In this document: positions 16,192 to 24,800 of the stretch, one piece after another
Layout of the letters: each line of letters opens with the position of its first letter
How positions within the stretch are numbered: the stretch's first letter is position 1
NCBI GenBank assembly: GCA_003599855.1
Contig: QZKG01000015.1
Span: 1-34,604, forward strand
Source of the DNA: Gaiellales bacterium
GTDB lineage: Bacteria > Actinomycetota > Thermoleophilia > BMS3ABIN01
DNA: 34,604 bases
Direction of reading: 5' to 3'
Made by a program: the position numbers and the translations under genes
Notes under the pieces: generated by a model
Told to the model about the DNA's origin: nothing
The model's input: only the letters and a program-made list of their open reading frames with translations
The model's database searches: none

Positions 16192-17397
16192 CTACAGCGG
16201 CAGCGTGAAGCTGATCTCGGTGCCGAAACCCTCGCGGCTGGTGGCGGTGATGGCGCCGCCGGCGCTCTCGATGATGTGCTTGACGATGGAGAGGCCCAGG
16301 CCGGTGCCGCCCAGCGACTTGCTGCGGGACTTGTCCACGCGGTAGAAGCGCTCGAAGATGTGGGGCAGGTGCTCGGCGTCGATGCCGATGCCGTCGTCGC
16401 GGACGGTCACCCTGAGCTGGCCGCCGTCGCGGCCGGCCTCGATATCCACGCGCGAACCGATGCCGCTGTAGTTCACGGCGTTCTGGATCAGGTTGCTCAT
16501 GACGGTGGCAGCCATGCGCTCCTTGAGGGGCAGCATTGCGTCGGCGGGCACGTTGGACTTGATGGTGACCTCGCGCTGGTCGGCCAGGGGCTTGAGCTGC
16601 CCGGTGAGCTCGTTCACCAGGGTGAAGAGATCGGTCTCGCCCTTGAGCTCCTCGACGGAGCCGGACTCCAGGGAGGACAGGAAGAGGATCTCGTCGATGA
16701 GCTGGCCGAGGCGGTGGGTCTCCTTGTCCACCTTTTCCAGGAAGCGCCGGGAGTCATCGCCGCTGATATCCGGGTCCTGCAGGCTCTCCACCAGGCCCTG
16801 GATGCCGGCCAGCGGCGTCCTTAATTCGTGGGAGACGGTGGCCGCGAACTGGGAGCGCAGCTCGCCGAACTTGATGTTCTCGGAGATGTCGCGCAGGAAC
16901 ACCAGGCACTCCAGGTCCTGTTCGGTGCGGTAGGGCACCACTTTGGCCGCGTAGCTGCGCCGCCCGCCGGCGTAGAGGCGGACTTCCAGCTCCAGCGGCT
17001 CTACCGACCGCAGGGCGGTGGCGGCAGCGCTGTCCAGTTCGTGGTTCTCCAGGGTCTCCAGCAGGGTGCGGCCCCGCTGCGGCTCATCCAGCTCGGTGCC
17101 TGCGCGGGCGCTCATGGCTATGATCTTGCGGTTCTTGTCGAGCACCAGCACGCACATGGGGAGCTGTAAGAGGAGCTGGTCGTAGCGGCTCTTGAGCCGC
17201 GGCACCTCGTCGCAGACCGCCGCCTGCACGGCCAGTTTGCGCACCGCCCTGGCGAGACTTTCGGTACCTTCGGGCTGGACGATGGAGGTGATCTCCTTGC
17301 GCTCCAGGCTCAGCCGGAAGAAGAGGACCGCCAGCGCCACGGCGGCGCCGGTGGTGATGATGGCTATGATAAAAAAGAGAATCGCAATACCATCCAC
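16192..17397 (-). CDS. phoR: PhoR-like sensor histidine kinase
   Basis: 401 aa from GTG 17395-17397, chosen because GGAGG lies 10 nt upstream and the membrane segment then begins at residue 4; the frame is open further to 17445. One N-terminal transmembrane helix (about 4-28) is followed by a linker, a PAS-like domain (about 75-175), and a HisKA domain with phospho-acceptor His190 (TVSHELRTPLAGIQG). An HATPase domain follows, with NLIQNAVNYS, DDGIGI and GGTGLGLSIVKH. The single helix, PAS domain and lack of a large outer domain are as in PhoR, which senses phosphate status through PstSCAB and PhoU. It lies 86 bp downstream of phoU on the same strand. Confidence 0.9.
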   Translation of the reverse strand: MDGIAILFFIIAIITTGAAVALAVLFFRLSLERKEITSIVQPEGTESLARAVRKLAVQAAVCDEVPRLKSRYDQLLLQLPMCVLVLDKNRKIIAMSARAGTELDEPQRGRTLLETLENHELDSAAATALRSVEPLELEVRLYAGGRRSYAAKVVPYRTEQDLECLVFLRDISENIKFGELRSQFAATVSHELRTPLAGIQGLVESLQDPDISGDDSRRFLEKVDKETHRLGQLIDEILFLSSLESGSVEELKGETDLFTLVNELTGQLKPLADQREVTIKSNVPADAMLPLKERMAATVMSNLIQNAVNYSGIGSRVDIEAGRDGGQLRVTVRDDGIGIDAEHLPHIFERFYRVDKSRSKSLGGTGLGLSIVKHIIESAGGAITATSREGFGTEISFTLPL

Positions 17398-17483
17398 TTT
17401 ATGACTTCCTCCGCTCGTCAGCAGTTGCGGTGTCCTCGACGGCAAAGCCTGCCAGCGAACAGAACCGGGCCGGCGCCTTCATG

Positions 17484-18191
17484 CTACTCCCCGAACCGCT
17501 TGTTGATGTCCGGGGCCGCCCGGTCGAAGTACTTGCCGTCCAGCTGCCCGGTCACCAGGAACGACACCCGCCCGCCCATGTCCACCACCTGGTCGGCCAT
17601 GCGCTCGATGTAGCGGCTGGCCAGGGCGATGTGGGTGGCCCATTCCGTCGAGGGCGCTTCCCCGCTCTCGCCTTTCTCATGGCTCAGCAGGCGGGAGAGG
17701 ATGTCCTTGAACATGTCGTCGATGGGCTGGTCGATCTCGGCCAGCGAGTCGGCCAGCCCGGCATCGCGGTCGGCGTAGGCCTTGATCCCCTGCCGCAGCA
17801 CCTCGAGGGCCTGGGCGGACATCTTCCTGAGGATCTCCATGTAGGGCTCGGCCACCTCGCTGCGGTCCATGCGCTTGGCTATCTTGGCTATGTTGACCGC
17901 CAGGTCGCCGATGCGCTCCAGGTGCAGGCTCACCAGCAGGGCAGTATGCAGGAGCCTCAGGTCGATGGCCACCGGCTGCTGCTGCGCCTGCAGCGCCAGG
18001 CACTTGCCCTCGATCCACAGGCTCAGTTCGTTGATGTCGTCATCCCCGGCTATGACGCTGTTGGCCAGGGCCCGGTCGCCCTTGAGGAACGCCTGGGTCG
18101 CGAAATCCACCGCCTCCACCACCAGGCTGCCCATCCTCAGTACTTCCTCGTTAAGCTGCTCCAAACCTTCGTGGTATGATTGCCTGGTCAT
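17484..18191 (-). CDS. phoU: Phosphate-signalling regulator PhoU
   Basis: 235 aa from the ATG at 18189-18191; the open frame extends further upstream but overlaps pstB. It consists of two PhoU helical-bundle repeats. The first carries the DDDINELSLWIEGKCLAL segment and the second carries TEWATHIALASRYIERMADQ. It links the Pst transporter to PhoR and keeps the kinase off when phosphate is plentiful. It begins 4 bp after the pstB stop; its ribosome binding site (GGGGAGG) lies in the end of pstB. Confidence 0.95.
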   Translation of the reverse strand: MTRQSYHEGLEQLNEEVLRMGSLVVEAVDFATQAFLKGDRALANSVIAGDDDINELSLWIEGKCLALQAQQQPVAIDLRLLHTALLVSLHLERIGDLAVNIAKIAKRMDRSEVAEPYMEILRKMSAQALEVLRQGIKAYADRDAGLADSLAEIDQPIDDMFKDILSRLLSHEKGESGEAPSTEWATHIALASRYIERMADQVVDMGGRVSFLVTGQLDGKYFDRAAPDINKRFGE

Positions 18192-18195
18192 CGGA

Positions 18196-19107
18196 CTAGC
18201 CGAACCTCCCCGTGATGTAATTCTCTGTTTCCTCGCGGTCGGGCATGGTGAAGATCTTGCTCGTGGCACCGTATTCAACAAGCCGGCCCGGCTCTCCTGT
18301 CTCCTGCACCAGCATGAAGCCGGTGAACTGGGAGATGCGCGCCGCCTGCTGCATGTTGTGGGTCACGATGATGATGGTGTAATCCTCCTTGAGCACCTCG
18401 ATGGTGTCCTCGATCTGCTGGGTCGCCACCGGGTCCAGCGCCGAGCAGGGCTCGTCCATGAGGATGACCTCCGGCTGCACCGCCAGGGTCCGGGCGATGC
18501 AGAGGCGCTGCTGCTGGCCGCCGGAGAGGTCCATGGCCGAGTTGCCCAGCTTGTTCTTGACCTCTTTCCAGAGGGCCGCCTGTACCAGCGAGCGCTCCAC
18601 GATGTCGTCCAGCTCATCCTTCTTCCTGACTCCCATGAGACGCGGCCCGTAGGCGATGTTGTCATAGATGGATTTGGGGAAGGGGTTGGGTTTCTGGAAG
18701 ATTTCGCCCACCCGGGAGCGCAGCTCCACCACGTCGACGTCGCGGTCGTGGATGTCCCTGCCGTCCAGGAGCACCTGGCCCTCGACGCGGGTGTGGCCGA
18801 TCTCCTCGTGCATGCGGTTGATCAGCCTGAGCACCGTCGACTTGCCGCAGCCAGAGGGGCCGATGAGGGCCGTCACCTGGTTCTCCGGGACGTCGAGGGT
18901 GATATCGTCCAGCGCCTTGAAGTCGCCGTAGTAGAAGCTGACGTCTTTCAGCTCGACCTTGTTGCGGACTGAGGCGGTGCCGGGCGCCGCCGCGGCCCGG
19001 ACCCCTTCTATCCTTACCGGCGATCCTTCCATTTTACTTTCCTCTCGTGGCGTCACGTCGCCGGGAGCGGTTGGCTTCCAGCCGTCAAGCAAGCTCTCGG
19101 TGCTCAT
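18196..19107 (-). CDS. pstB: Phosphate ABC transporter ATP-binding protein PstB
   Basis: 303 aa from ATG 19105-19107, which overlaps the pstA stop in TGATG. Walker [10 protein letters not shown], the signature [13 protein letters not shown], Walker [14 protein letters not shown] and the H-loop [10 protein letters not shown] are all present, together with the PstB-specific [19 protein letters not shown]. The first 60 residues are not conserved. An in-frame ATG at 19030-19032 has a better ribosome binding site (AGAGGA) and would give 278 aa, closer to the family norm. Either start may be used. Confidence 0.95.
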   Translation of the reverse strand: MSTESLLDGWKPTAPGDVTPREESKMEGSPVRIEGVRAAAAPGTASVRNKVELKDVSFYYGDFKALDDITLDVPENQVTALIGPSGCGKSTVLRLINRMHEEIGHTRVEGQVLLDGRDIHDRDVDVVELRSRVGEIFQKPNPFPKSIYDNIAYGPRLMGVRKKDELDDIVERSLVQAALWKEVKNKLGNSAMDLSGGQQQRLCIARTLAVQPEVILMDEPCSALDPVATQQIEDTIEVLKEDYTIIIVTHNMQQAARISQFTGFMLVQETGEPGRLVEYGATSKIFTMPDREETENYITGRFG

Positions 19108-20042
19108 CACCATCTCTTCTTTCTGCGGAAACGCAGGCGCACCAGCGCCGCGCTCAGCGTGAAGCTTAATACTAACAGGAGCAGTACCAGGGCTGTACCC
19201 CATTTCATCTCCTCGGGCATCCCCGGGACCTGGGTGGACACGGTATACAGGTGGTAGGGCAGGGCCATCGCCTGGCTGAAGGGTGAATCCGGCAGGGCCG
19301 GCAGGAAGAAGGCCGCCACGGTGAACATGATGGCGGCGGTCTCGCCCGCGGCCCGGCCCACCGCCAGCACGGTGCCGGTGATGATGCCGGAGATCGAGTT
19401 GGGCAGCACCACCTTGCGGATGGTCTGCCAGCGGGTGGCCCCCAGTGCCAGGGAGGCCTGGCGGAAGGACTGGGGCACCGCCGTGAGCGCCTCCTCGGCG
19501 GCGGTGATCACCACCGGCAGCACCAGGATGCCCAGGGTCAGCGAGCCGGACAGGATGGACGTGCCCAGCCCCATGAGCAGCACGAACAGCCCCAGGCCGA
19601 AGAGGCCGTAGACGATGGAGGGCACCCCGGCCATGTTGGCGATGGCCAGCCTAATGATGCGGGTGAGCCGCCCCTGCCGGGCGTACTCGGTGAGGTAGAT
19701 GGCGGCCAGGGTCCCCACCGGCACGGCGAAGATCACCGTGCCGAGGATCAGCCAGAAGGTGCCGACGATGGCCGGGAAGATGCCGCCGGCCTTCATGCCC
19801 TTGCTGGGCATGGCGGTGAGGAACTCCCAGCTCATGGCGGAGCCGCCCTTGTAAAAGAGGTAGGCGATAATGGCGACCACCGGCCCTACCGAGACCAGCG
19901 CGAACAGCGCCAGGACCGCGTGGGCGATCTTCTGGCTGCGGTACTGGCGCCTGTGGCCTTTAGGCGCCGAGGGCCCCCGCCCCCGCGGGACGCTGCCGCC
20001 GGTCCCGGCGCCGGCCGCGGCCTGTTGCTGCCTCGAATCCAT
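19107..20042 (-). CDS. pstA: Phosphate ABC transporter permease PstA
   Basis: 311 aa with about six transmembrane segments. The permease coupling loop for PstB is visible as [23 protein letters not shown], and the family stretch [13 protein letters not shown] follows. Residues 1-35 form a Gly/Ala/Arg-rich cytoplasmic tail, longer than in the E. coli protein. The start ATG lies a few bases after the pstC stop, and the stop overlaps the pstB start. With PstC it forms the membrane channel of the high-affinity phosphate importer. Confidence 0.95.
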   Translation of the reverse strand: MDSRQQQAAAGAGTGGSVPRGRGPSAPKGHRRQYRSQKIAHAVLALFALVSVGPVVAIIAYLFYKGGSAMSWEFLTAMPSKGMKAGGIFPAIVGTFWLILGTVIFAVPVGTLAAIYLTEYARQGRLTRIIRLAIANMAGVPSIVYGLFGLGLFVLLMGLGTSILSGSLTLGILVLPVVITAAEEALTAVPQSFRQASLALGATRWQTIRKVVLPNSISGIITGTVLAVGRAAGETAAIMFTVAAFFLPALPDSPFSQAMALPYHLYTVSTQVPGMPEEMKWGTALVLLLLVLSFTLSAALVRLRFRRKKRW

Positions 20043-20045
20043 GGC

Positions 20046-20936
20046 CTATTCCGCCTCCCGGTAACGGTGGAGCACCACATCGGCTATCCAGTTGATGATG
20101 AAGGTGATGACGAACAGGATGAGCCCCACGGCGAAAAGGGCGTAGTAATGGGGGCTCTGGAAGACCGTCTCGCCCATCTCCTGGGCGATGGTGCCGGTCA
20201 GCGTACGGACCGGCTTGAAGATGGAGTCCAGCGAAGTCGGCATCACGGCGGCGTTGCCGGTCACCATCAGCACCACCATCGTCTCGCCGATGGCGCGCCC
20301 GATGCCCAGCATCACCGACGCCGAGATGCCGGACATGGCAGCCGGCACCACCACGCGGCTGGTGGTCTGCCAGGGGGTCGCCCCCAGCGCCAGTGAGCCC
20401 TGGCGGTAAGCGCGCGGCACCGAGGTGATGGCGTCTTCGGCGATGGAGATGATCGTCGGCAGGGCCATGAAGGCCAGCACGAGTCCGCCGGTGAAAGCGG
20501 TCAGTCCGGTGTTTATGTTGAAGAGGCTCTGGATGAAGGGAGCCATGAGCGTCAGGCCGATGAAGCCCAGGACCACCGAGGGGATGGCCGCGATGACCTC
20601 GATGGCGGGTTTCATCGTCTCCCTCAGCCACGCGGGCGCGATCTCGGCCAGGTAGATGGCGGTGCCCACTCCCAGGGGCACGGCGATGACCACGGCGATG
20701 GCGGTCACCAGCAGGGAGCCGAGGATGAGCGGCAGGGCGCCGAAGACCGGCGGCGTCGAGATGGGGTACCAGTTGCGGCCGGTGAGGAAGTCCAGGAACG
20801 AGTAGCTGCCACCCAGCGACACGGCGTCCTTGAGCAGGAAGACGAAGATCAGCAGCATCACGCCGATGGCGAAGACGCCGCAGGCGAGGATGGTCTTGCT
20901 GATGAGAAGCTCGCTGAGTTTTTTCGACTTCCTCAA
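20046..20936 (-). CDS. pstC: Phosphate ABC transporter permease PstC
   Basis: 296 aa with about six transmembrane helices. The coupling motif is YRQGSLALGATPWQT, with GRAIGETMVVLMVTGN after it, as expected for PstC. The start is TTG at 20934-20936, with AGGAG 4 nt upstream; no in-frame ATG fits better. It lies 16 bp downstream of pstS and 3 bp upstream of pstA, so the four pst genes are surely one transcript. Confidence 0.95.
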   Translation of the reverse strand: MRKSKKLSELLISKTILACGVFAIGVMLLIFVFLLKDAVSLGGSYSFLDFLTGRNWYPISTPPVFGALPLILGSLLVTAIAVVIAVPLGVGTAIYLAEIAPAWLRETMKPAIEVIAAIPSVVLGFIGLTLMAPFIQSLFNINTGLTAFTGGLVLAFMALPTIISIAEDAITSVPRAYRQGSLALGATPWQTTSRVVVPAAMSGISASVMLGIGRAIGETMVVLMVTGNAAVMPTSLDSIFKPVRTLTGTIAQEMGETVFQSPHYYALFAVGLILFVITFIINWIADVVLHRYREAE

Positions 20937-20952
20937 TTCACTCCTGTACCTG

Positions 20953-21828
20953 TCAGCCCTTCAGGGGCACGAAGTCCAGTTCCAGCAGGACCGCCTGGCC
21001 CTCTTCACCCTTGATCCAATCGATGAACTCCACAGCTTGCGTTGAAGCGTCCTTCTTCGAGTAGATATAGAGAGGGCGCGACACCGGATAGGTGCCGCTC
21101 TGCACCGTCTCCACCGAGGGCGCTACCGCCGCGCTGCCGTCCTTGCTGACGCCGAGCGCTTTCACCCCGGACTGGGCGTAGCCGAGCCCAACGTAGCCGA
21201 TGGCGCTGGCGTTGTTCCTGGTCTCCTCGAAGATGGCCTGGGAGGAGGGCATCAGGAGCGCCTGCGGCGAGTATTCCTGGTCGTTCATCACGTGCTCCTT
21301 GAAGAAGACGTGGGTGCCGGAGTTGCTCTCGCGGGAAAGCAGGACGATGGCGCCGGGGCCGCCGCCCACCTGGCTCCAGTCGGTGATCTTGCCGGTGAAG
21401 ATGTCCGAGAGCTGCTGCATCGACAGCTCCTTCACCGGGTTGTCCGGGTGGACGATGACGGCGATGCCGTCCAGGCCTACCCTGTGCTCCTCGACCTCGA
21501 CGCCCTTGCTGCTGGCTTCTGCCACTTCCTCATCCTTCATCTGGCGCGAAGAATTGGCCAGGTCGGCGGTGCCGTTGATCATGGCCGAGATGCCCGTGCC
21601 AGAGCCGCCGCCGGTGACGGCGATTTGGGCCGCCGGGTTCTCCTCCATGTATTTCTCCGCCCACATCTGGGAGAGGTTCACCATAGTATCGGAACCCTTC
21701 ACCTGGAGCATGCCGCCGGTGTCGCCGGTCGTTCCGCCGCAGCCGGTGATGGCCGCGGCAAGCGCCGCGAGGGCGAGCGCCGCTGCGATAATGAATTGCC
21801 ACTTCCTGAGTCTCAATTTTGCCTCCAT
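20953..21828 (-). CDS. pstS: Phosphate-binding lipoprotein PstS
   Basis: 291 aa from ATG 21826-21828. A lipoprotein signal (LRKWQFIIAAALALAALAAA then ITGC, Cys30) fits a membrane-anchored binding protein. The phosphate-binding elements include VKGSDTMVNL, VTGGGSGTGISAMINGTADL and LLSRESNSGTHVFFKEHV. The frame stays open to 22008, but the upstream part runs through the PHO box and the tandem repeat and is not protein-like. No strong ribosome binding site is seen. It is the first gene of the pst operon, directly behind the PHO box. Confidence 0.95.
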   Translation of the reverse strand: MEAKLRLRKWQFIIAAALALAALAAAITGCGGTTGDTGGMLQVKGSDTMVNLSQMWAEKYMEENPAAQIAVTGGGSGTGISAMINGTADLANSSRQMKDEEVAEASSKGVEVEEHRVGLDGIAVIVHPDNPVKELSMQQLSDIFTGKITDWSQVGGGPGAIVLLSRESNSGTHVFFKEHVMNDQEYSPQALLMPSSQAIFEETRNNASAIGYVGLGYAQSGVKALGVSKDGSAAVAPSVETVQSGTYPVSRPLYIYSKKDASTQAVEFIDWIKGEEGQAVLLELDFVPLKG

Positions 21829-21883
21829 GGGATCGGTTTGTTTCAGCCCGATAGTAGCAATGACCAGCGCCGAGCAGGTTAAT

Positions 21884-21916
21884 ACCCCGTGAAACAATTG
21901 TGAACAAGATGTGAAC
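21884..21916 (-). promoter_or_regulatory. PHO box: three 11-bp direct repeat units before pstS
   Basis: Read on the minus strand, GTTCAC (21916-21911), GTTCAC (21905-21900) and TTTCAC (21894-21889) recur with an exact 11-bp period. This is the layout of the actinobacterial PhoP/PhoB operator, whose unit is GTTCACC plus four bases. TTGTTC (21907-21902) and TATTAA (21884-21879), 17 bp apart, could be the -35 and -10 of an activator-dependent pstS promoter overlapping the box. The site lies 60-90 bp before pstS and could also act on the divergent mgtC-like gene. Confidence 0.65.
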
Positions 21917-21988
21917 GTGAGGGGGACGTTGTTTCCTATGTTTCCTAAAGAACGTGAACAGGGACGTTGTTTCCCATGTTTCCTGAAG
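21913..21988. repeat. Tandem duplication of a 37-38 bp unit in the pstS-mgtC intergenic region
   Basis: GGGACGTTGTTTCC plus 14 further bases at 21923-21950 recurs at 21961-21988 with only two differences, and the preceding GAACGTGA (21913-21920 and 21950-21957) is copied too. Inside each unit (minus strand) GGAAACA occurs twice. This looks like a dispersed intergenic repeat element rather than an operator. No other copy was noticed in the window. Confidence 0.8.
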
Positions 21989-22085
21989 TTGCATGCGGCA
22001 CTTGCCACTTTTCATGCAGGAACCGATACACGCGGACAAGCCCCCTGACAAGGATTTCCCGCAGGCCGCACCGAAAACGCAAACC

Positions 22086-22778
22086 ATGATAGGTTGGGAA
22101 GGGATAGTGTTCCGCGTGGTTATCGGCGCCCTGCTGGGGGCCCTGGTGGGCCTGGAGCGGGAGATGCGGGGCCAGGTGGCGGGCTTTCGCACCCACACGC
22201 TGGTGGCTATGGGCGCGACCCTCTTCACCCTAGTGTCGCTCTACGGCTTCGAGCCTTTCTTCGACTCGGCGGAAGCCGCCGGCCAGCCATACTCTTTCGA
22301 CCCCTCCCGCGTTGCCGCCCAGATAGTCGTGGGCATCGGCTTTCTGGGGGCCGGCGCCATCATGCGCCACGGCTCCAGCGTCAAGGGCCTCACAACGGCC
22401 GCCAGCCTCTGGGTGGTCGCCGCCATGGGGATGGCCGTGGGCGCCGGCTTCTGGGCGGGCGCCCTGGCGGTCTCACTGATGCTCCTGGTAGTGCTGCGCG
22501 GTTTCCGCCCGGCGGAGAAGATACTGATGCGCTGGTTCTACCCGGAAGACGCCAAGCTGACCATCAGCATCGACTCGGCCATGCTGGACAGCGCCCAGCT
22601 CATCCACGACCTCGAGGAAGAGGACATGCGCGTGCGCCAGATCACCAGCGTCAGATCCGCGGAGAAGGTGATGAAGCTGACCCTGGCCATCGGCATCACC
22701 CGGCGCGCCTCCGCCAACGAGATCGTCGAGCGCATCCGGGAACTAAGCGGCGTCACAGCCGTGGAGTGGGTGCGCTAG
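22086..22778 (+). CDS. MgtC/SapB family membrane protein
   Basis: 230 aa from ATG 22086. The N-terminal part has about four transmembrane helices with MgtC-family signatures: VIGALLGALVGLEREMRGQ, GFRTHTLVAMGATLFTLVS, VVGIGFLGAGAIM and VKGLTTAASLWVVAAMGMAVG. A C-terminal cytoplasmic ACT-like domain (about 155-230) follows. MgtC proteins are linked to survival at low magnesium and to membrane or phosphate physiology, so the place opposite pstS is suggestive. Open frame extends to 21993; starts there lie in or near the tandem repeat, and none has a ribosome binding site, so the start is chosen by homology. Confidence 0.88.
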   Translation: MIGWEGIVFRVVIGALLGALVGLEREMRGQVAGFRTHTLVAMGATLFTLVSLYGFEPFFDSAEAAGQPYSFDPSRVAAQIVVGIGFLGAGAIMRHGSSVKGLTTAASLWVVAAMGMAVGAGFWAGALAVSLMLLVVLRGFRPAEKILMRWFYPEDAKLTISIDSAMLDSAQLIHDLEEEDMRVRQITSVRSAEKVMKLTLAIGITRRASANEIVERIRELSGVTAVEWVR

Positions 22779-22910
22779 GGCCTGCTCTCCATCCTGCCAG
22801 ACCCGGTTTTTTGGCGGTCTCTCCCTCTGTGGGTTAAGCTGATATCAGAGCCATGCAAGCTGCGGGCCGGCGGCGTGACGCGCCGGCCGCGACCAGGGGG
22901 TAGAATCATC

Positions 22911-24758
22911 ATGTCCGGCAGGTCTTTCCGCCAGCGGATGCTGATTGCAGGCCATCTCCTACTGCTCGTGTTGGCGGCCTGCCTTGGGGTGTCCCGGCAG
23001 GCGGCGGCCGTCACCGCCGGCGACTCCCTGGCCGGGTCCAGCGGCATCACCCCGGCCCAGATGGAAGCCGAGCTGCGCTCGCGCAACCCGAACCACATCC
23101 ATCCCACTATCGCCGATGTCTATGGCGCCTGGGGCAGCCGCTTCGGCATCCGCTCGGACCTTGCTTTCGCCCAGATGCTCCACGAGACCGGCTTCCTGCG
23201 TTACGGCGGCCTGGTGCAGCCCTGGCAGAACAACTTCGCCGGCATCGGCGCCACCGGCCCCGGCAATCCGGGCCGGTCCTATCCCAGCATGAACGACGGC
23301 GTCTACGCCCACTACGCCCTGCTTGACTACTATATCTACGTGCGCGGCATCCGCACCCTCGGCGGCCTGGGCGGCACCTGGGCGGTGCCGGGCCATGGCT
23401 ACGGCGACAGGATCGCCGTCTACGCCAACGAGATGCGCAACTACAGCCCGGCCGGTTACTGGAAGGGCAACTTCAACGAGACGCCCGGTGTGCCCGCGGC
23501 CCGTCAGTCCACCGTCTACTACTTCCCCTGGTACGACAACTACCGACCCTGGGGCTTCGAGGGCGACTGGATCATCATCGACAACCGGGGCATGGAGACG
23601 GCGCGCGTGCGGCTCACCATCGGCTCCAGCGTGGTCCGGGACCCGCTGCACCCTGAGCGCGACTACTGGGAGGTACCTGCTGCCGGGGTCATCACCCCTG
23701 CAGCACCCGGCGTCACCGGCGGGCCGGTCAAGGTGGAGTCCCTCGACAGCCAGCCGATCATGGCCAGCCAGAGGGTGCTCTACCGGGACTCGTTCTCGGA
23801 GATCGCGGGGATCCCCGCGGAGGACCTCTCGGACACCTGGATCTTCAGCTGGTACGACCAGCGCAGCGCCGGGATGAAAAACTGGGTCCTGGTGGCCAAC
23901 ATGGGCAGCCAGCCGGCGGACGTGGAGATACGCATCGGCGGCAGCCTCGTGGCTGCCTACACCGCCGCCGAGGGCACCGCGATCCAGCCGGGTCAGCGCG
24001 TGACGCCCTCGTTTCCGGGGCTGATGGACGGGCCGGTGGAGGTGCGTTCTGTGAACGGCCAGCCCCTGATCGCCAGCCAGCGGGTCATCTTCCGTGAGAG
24101 CTTCAACGAGACCATAGGCGACCCCACCGCGGGCAACAGCCAGTACTTATTCCCCTGGTACGATTCCAGCCGCGCCAATGGCATGTACGGTGACTGGCTG
24201 CTGATAACAAACCGTGACTCCGCGCCCGCCGACGTGGATGTCTACATCAGCGGGCAGCTCAAAGCCAGTTACCGGGAGGCAAACGGCAACGCCATCCCCG
24301 CCGGTGGCCAGGTGACGCCCGCGTTCGCGGGAGTGACCGGCGGGCCGGTGGAGGTCCGTTCCGTCAATGGGCGCCGCCTGCACGTTTCGCAGCGGGTGGT
24401 GTTCAGGGACAGCATGGAGGAGATCCCGGGGCAGCTGTTCCCCTCGCCAGTGGGGCTCAACGCCGAAAAGTGGTTCGGCTGGTATGATTCCCGGACGGCC
24501 AGCTCCATGTGGGGCGACTGGATCATGCTGGTGAACATGGGCGAGGGCGACGCTACAGTGTACGTTTCGCTGAACGGCGGCCGGCTGCGCGACCCGGCGA
24601 ACCAGGCCAACGATTATTTCACCGTGCCGGAGGGCCAGGTGCTGCCGCTCCAGTTCCGCAATACCGCCGGGGGCCATATCAGCGTCCTGTCGGACCATCA
24701 GGTCCTGGTCAGCCAGCGGGTTCTCTATAAATACCAGGTGTCCGGCTGCGGCTGCTAG
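22911..24758 (+). CDS. Secreted glucosaminidase-like protein with four C-terminal repeats
   Basis: 615 aa from ATG 22911. Residues 1-33 are a signal peptide; LVLAAC inside it could also be a lipobox. Residues about 45-190 resemble the glucosaminidase/GH73-type peptidoglycan hydrolase domain, with LAFAQMLHETGFLRYGG (Glu likely catalytic), NNFAGIGA, and MNDGVYAHYALLDYY. Four tandem repeats of about 105 residues begin near 200, 307, 410 and 520. Each starts with F-x-WYD, continues DWI-x-x-x-N-x-G, and ends near Q-RV-(L/I/V)-(Y/F)-R-(D/E)-S; they are probably beta-sandwich modules for cell-wall or surface binding. The last residues are SGCGC. TAGAAT lies four bases before the ATG, so a leaderless mRNA is possible. 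Confidence 0.85.
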   Translation: MSGRSFRQRMLIAGHLLLLVLAACLGVSRQAAAVTAGDSLAGSSGITPAQMEAELRSRNPNHIHPTIADVYGAWGSRFGIRSDLAFAQMLHETGFLRYGGLVQPWQNNFAGIGATGPGNPGRSYPSMNDGVYAHYALLDYYIYVRGIRTLGGLGGTWAVPGHGYGDRIAVYANEMRNYSPAGYWKGNFNETPGVPAARQSTVYYFPWYDNYRPWGFEGDWIIIDNRGMETARVRLTIGSSVVRDPLHPERDYWEVPAAGVITPAAPGVTGGPVKVESLDSQPIMASQRVLYRDSFSEIAGIPAEDLSDTWIFSWYDQRSAGMKNWVLVANMGSQPADVEIRIGGSLVAAYTAAEGTAIQPGQRVTPSFPGLMDGPVEVRSVNGQPLIASQRVIFRESFNETIGDPTAGNSQYLFPWYDSSRANGMYGDWLLITNRDSAPADVDVYISGQLKASYREANGNAIPAGGQVTPAFAGVTGGPVEVRSVNGRRLHVSQRVVFRDSMEEIPGQLFPSPVGLNAEKWFGWYDSRTASSMWGDWIMLVNMGEGDATVYVSLNGGRLRDPANQANDYFTVPEGQVLPLQFRNTAGGHISVLSDHQVLVSQRVLYKYQVSGCGC

Positions 24759-24800
24759 CAGTGGGGCATCAGTGTGCTGCGACGCGCGCGCCAGGGGCTT

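Noticed and set aside
17430..18179. 249-codon plus-strand frame opposite phoU
   Set aside because: Antisense shadow of a clear PhoU protein.
22795..22826. AGACC...GGTCT with a T run after the mgtC-like gene as a terminator
   Set aside because: Only five stem pairs, and the T run lies in the loop, not after the stem.
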